Source: UBA1858 sp045105615
Lineage (GTDB): Bacteria; Pseudomonadota; Gammaproteobacteria; UBA4575
Length of the DNA stretch: 17,985 bases
NCBI GenBank assembly: GCA_045105615.1
Contig: JBGCDS010000015.1
Location: forward strand, 1 to 17,985
Reading direction: 5' to 3'
Below the pieces are notes generated by a model. That model made no database searches, was not told the origin of the DNA, and worked only from the letters and a program-made list of their open reading frames with translations. The position numbers were made by a program, and so were the translations under genes. Shown piece after piece: positions 15,782 to 17,985 of the stretch (position 1 is its first letter; each line of letters starts with the position of its first letter).

Positions 15782-16995
15782 ACATGTTCACCGGCAGCAG
15801 CGCCTGAAGCCCATGCCCATTGAAAATTGAAGCCTCCTAAGTGGCCGGTTACGTCTAAAACCTCGCCAATAAAGTATAGGCCTTGTTGTTTGTTGGCTTG
15901 CATGGTTTTCGAGGAAATTTCATTGCAGTTCACTCCGCCCAATGTAACTTCTGCAGTGCGGTAGCCTTCAGTGCCATTTGGCTTAAATTTCCAGCAGTGA
16001 AACTGTTTAGCAATATTGTTTAATTCTGTATGGCTGAATTGATTAATGGCTTTGTTGGCGAATGCGGAATCTGGGAACCATAGCTGCATAAGCAGCTGTG
16101 CCATATTCTTCGTCATAAATTGAGCTAGGATTGTTTTTAGTTCTGATTTTGGATTGGTGCGTTTCTTGTTTTCAAGGATCTGCGATAAATCTATCTCTGG
16201 TAATAAATCTATTTCTAAGTAATCACCTGGTTGCCAATATGAAGAGATTTGTAAAATAGCGGGCCCGCTTAGTCCTCTATGAGTGAATAATAAGTTCTCT
16301 TTGAAGCTCGTATTGTTGCAAGATACGTTTACCAGAAGAGAGCTGCCGCTTAATATGGAAATTTTTTCTAATGTGATTTTGTCTGCAGTAAATGGAACCA
16401 GTGCAGCACGAGTGGGAATTACATTCAGTTTAAACTGTTGTGCAACTTGGTAGCCGAAACCGGTTGCGCCCATTTTAGGAATAGATAAGCCACCAGTAGC
16501 TATGACTAGGGATTGGCAGGCGGTATGCCCTAAGTTAGTTTCTAGTTCGAAATGGCTGTCCATAGATTGTATATTGGAGACACTGCAGTGAGTCCTGATT
16601 TTGACTCCGGATATGTGGCACTCATGTAAAAGCATTTCTAAAATGTCTTTAGATTTATTGTCGCAGAATAACTGACCTAATTTTTTTTCATGATGTGGAA
16701 TATTGTGCTTGTTGACTAACGCGATAAAATCATAAGGTGTATAGCGAGATAGTGCGGATTTGCAGAAATTTGCATTATTTGAAATGAAATTATTGGGCTC
16801 ACAGTAAATGTTAGTAAAGTTACAGCGACCACCCCCAGACATAAGGATTTTTTTACCTACTTTGTTAGCATGGTCGATGACTAAGACGCTGCGTCCTCGT
16901 TGACTAGCAACTAGAGCACACATTAAACCTGCTGCTCCGGCGCCAATAACTATAACGTCGACCTTCTTTGGTAAAGGGGTAGAGGAGTTATTCAT
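15778..16995 (-). CDS. HI0933/YhiN-family flavoprotein
   Basis: A 405-residue predicted FAD-dependent oxidoreductase of the HI0933/YhiN (BaiN-related) family, whose physiological substrate in most bacteria is not known. The N-terminal Rossmann motif GAGAAG (18-23) ends in an acidic residue at the second strand (VLVIDHA). It is followed by the family hallmark GKKILMSGGGRCNFTN (47-62). The C-terminus has GYRTAEVTLGGV and GEVLDVTGHLGGFNFQWAWA, the usual FAD-closing segment. Length is typical and no signal peptide is present, so the protein is cytoplasmic. The stop overlaps that of the convergent broken GAF-GGDEF gene (15778-15781). It is divergent from the tautomerase gene, with 64 bases between start codons. 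Confidence 0.93.
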   Translation of the reverse strand: MNNSSTPLPKKVDVIVIGAGAAGLMCALVASQRGRSVLVIDHANKVGKKILMSGGGRCNFTNIYCEPNNFISNNANFCKSALSRYTPYDFIALVNKHNIPHHEKKLGQLFCDNKSKDILEMLLHECHISGVKIRTHCSVSNIQSMDSHFELETNLGHTACQSLVIATGGLSIPKMGATGFGYQVAQQFKLNVIPTRAALVPFTADKITLEKISILSGSSLLVNVSCNNTSFKENLLFTHRGLSGPAILQISSYWQPGDYLEIDLLPEIDLSQILENKKRTNPKSELKTILAQFMTKNMAQLLMQLWFPDSAFANKAINQFSHTELNNIAKQFHCWKFKPNGTEGYRTAEVTLGGVNCNEISSKTMQANKQQGLYFIGEVLDVTGHLGGFNFQWAWASGAAAGEHV

Positions 16996-17059
16996 TTAGC
17001 TTGATTGTTTAAAGACTTTAGGTAGTCTATTAGATTGAATGAAATCAGGAGTAGATAGC

Positions 17060-17263
17060 ATGCCTTATGTGAATATAAAAGTAACTAAGGAAGGAGTGAC
17101 AAAAGCGCAGAAGCTGCAGCTTATAAAAGGCGTGACTGATTTGCTTCAAAGCGTGCTGAATAAAAATCCAGCAACCACCGTGGTGGTGATTGATGAAGTG
17201 GATACCGATAACTGGGGAATCGCAGGAGAGCAGGTTACTAGCAGAAGAAGTAAAGGGCTGTAA
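17060..17263 (+). CDS. 4-oxalocrotonate tautomerase-family protein
   Basis: A 67-residue tautomerase-superfamily protein. The frame is open from 17039, but the start is ATG 17060: an AGGAG site (17047-17051) lies 8 bases upstream, and this start puts Pro directly after Met (MPYVNIKV), giving the N-terminal catalytic Pro1 after Met removal. The order beta strand, helix (TKAQKLQLIKGVTDLLQSVL), beta strand (TTVVVIDEV), then NWGIAGE matches the 4-oxalocrotonate tautomerase fold, which acts as a small oligomer. By alignment, Arg11 and Arg39 of the classic enzyme are replaced (Val at both), and Phe50 by Trp, so substrate use probably differs from 2-hydroxymuconate. The neighbouring genes do not indicate an aromatic pathway. 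Confidence 0.9.
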   Translation: MPYVNIKVTKEGVTKAQKLQLIKGVTDLLQSVLNKNPATTVVVIDEVDTDNWGIAGEQVTSRRSKGL

Positions 17264-17274
17264 TCTAGTCCGGC

Positions 17275-17817
17275 TTATTGTTTGTTCAATAGAGCCTTTA
17301 TTGCCTGCTCTACATCATGTTTGCTGAACTGTTGGTTAGGGTTGTCGCCGGTCAGGCGGTAGCGCTCATTGCCCTCACTGTCGTAAATGAGTACTGCGGG
17401 TATGCCGATTAGATTGGTCTTTTCAAAGGCAACCATTAGGTTTTCATCCATGCGGTAGTGGTCAAATTGAGCATTCATGCTGAGCAAGAAGTCATTGGCA
17501 GCAGATAGTGATTCTTGGTCTTCTCTATCATCTAGATTCATGCTGGCAAACACGACATTGTCATTCTTGTAGCGCTCATGCATTTTTACCATTTCTGGGA
17601 ACCGTTCAATGCAGCTAACGCACCACATCGCCCACATGTCGACAACGACAATGCTGGGTAAATGTGATGCTCGTTTGTCGGCCCATTGTTGATAATCAAT
17701 TGGTTCCATTAAAGAAACATCGTCGGCGTTCAGGATCGAAACGCATATTGCTAGTAATAATGATATTTCTGCAATTAGTCGGATAAATTTATTGAACATA
17801 TTTGACTGTGCATCCAT
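17275..17817 (-). CDS. TlpA-like thioredoxin-fold protein, membrane-anchored
   Basis: A 180-residue predicted periplasmic thiol-disulfide protein. An N-terminal hydrophobic segment (about 11-31; FIRLIAEISLLLAICVSILN) acts as a signal peptide or anchor. The thioredoxin fold has the active site WCVSC (65-69) within VVDMWAMWCVSC and the cis-proline at 140 (LIGIPAVLIYD). The most upstream start is ATG 17817, which overlaps the preceding gene by 29 bases. ATG 17799 (MFNKFIRL) gives a cleaner signal sequence with an 11-base overlap and is equally plausible. Neither has a clear ribosome-binding site, so coupling to the upstream gene is likely. A reductase role in the periplasm is inferred from the family. 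Confidence 0.88.
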   Translation of the reverse strand: MDAQSNMFNKFIRLIAEISLLLAICVSILNADDVSLMEPIDYQQWADKRASHLPSIVVVDMWAMWCVSCIERFPEMVKMHERYKNDNVVFASMNLDDREDQESLSAANDFLLSMNAQFDHYRMDENLMVAFEKTNLIGIPAVLIYDSEGNERYRLTGDNPNQQFSKHDVEQAIKALLNKQ

Positions 17818-17985
17818 GTGCTCTAGTTTCAGCGGGGTCTACTTGTTTGTTCTTGAGTGTGGTTTGTATGGCATCTTCTACATAGAATTCAGTGGGTTTG
17901 CCATTGATGTGTTTAATCGCGCCATCTTTACTCATTTTTGCAGGGGAATTGTAGAGTGCGCCCATGTAAATTAATTTGCGTTGCT
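17789..17985 (-). CDS. AhpC/TSA redoxin-like protein, 3' end only
   Basis: The C-terminal 64 residues of a protein whose start lies beyond the right edge. The visible end runs from RKLIYMGALYNSPAKM through YVEDAIQTTLKNKQVDPAET to RAHGCTVKYVQ and a TAA at 17789-17791. The pattern (Y.GA...N, a helix YVEDAI..TL, then TRA.GC..KY) is that of thioredoxin-fold redoxin proteins of the AhpC/TSA type with a conserved terminal GC motif. The active site is outside the window. It overlaps the start of the TlpA-like gene, so the two form an operon of thiol-redox proteins. Confidence 0.8.
   Translation of the reverse strand, partial: QRKLIYMGALYNSPAKMSKDGAIKHINGKPTEFYVEDAIQTTLKNKQVDPAETRAHGCTVKYVQ

Noticed and set aside
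17792..17974. 60-codon plus-strand ORF at the right edge
   Set aside because: Antisense to the redoxin-like 3' end, which carries family motifs; no ribosome-binding site or domain.
1..17985. CRISPR array or tandem repeats
   Set aside because: No regularly spaced repeated units were seen anywhere in the window.

Overview
The window looks like chromosomal DNA of a moderately AT-rich gammaproteobacterium, probably free-living or marine. The basis is the set of recognisable families: GltB/GltD glutamate synthase, a HI0933/YhiN-type flavoprotein, a DUF3429 membrane protein, a DUF5610-like protein behind a flagellar-type promoter, and GAF-containing signalling proteins. No plasmid, phage, transposase or CRISPR signal was seen. 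Family calls come from reading the sequence; no database search was run.

Left part (1-5209). The window opens with the last gene of an rRNA operon, a 5S rRNA with a strong intrinsic terminator. About 800 bases of very AT-rich, gene-poor DNA follow, holding one possible 47-residue ORF on the minus strand. Next is the most unusual gene (942-2915). Its middle resembles ATP-dependent PEP carboxykinase, but the normal P-loop slot is empty and an HPr-kinase-like Walker A motif sits 16 residues from the C-terminus. It converges, across a perfect hairpin terminator, on a two-component operon: a GAF-PAS histidine kinase and a FixJ/LuxR-type response regulator.

Middle part (5210-8330). A 93-residue protein of unknown function is followed by a 430-residue DUF5610-like protein with a sigma-28-like promoter (GCCGATTA -10 box), which suggests co-expression with flagellar genes. 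A DUF3429 membrane protein converges on it with overlapping stop codons. A perfect 9-bp palindrome lies just upstream of the DUF3429 gene. Two small genes follow: an 89-residue membrane protein and a 57-residue zinc-ribbon-like protein.

Right part (8331-17985). gltB and gltD overlap by 8 bases and encode the two subunits of NADPH-glutamate synthase (ammonia assimilation). Downstream lies a GAF-GGDEF gene interrupted by one in-frame TAA; its GGDEF domain has also lost its metal-binding residues, so it looks like a decayed or catalytically dead signalling gene. Then come a YhiN-like flavoprotein (minus strand), a small tautomerase with catalytic Pro1 (plus strand), and a minus-strand pair of thioredoxin-fold genes: a redoxin-like protein cut off by the window edge, and a TlpA-like membrane-anchored protein overlapping its 3' end.

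Best candidates for something undescribed are the rearranged PEPCK/HPrK-like protein, the interrupted GAF-GGDEF gene, and the possible flagellar-regulon assignment of the DUF5610-like gene.
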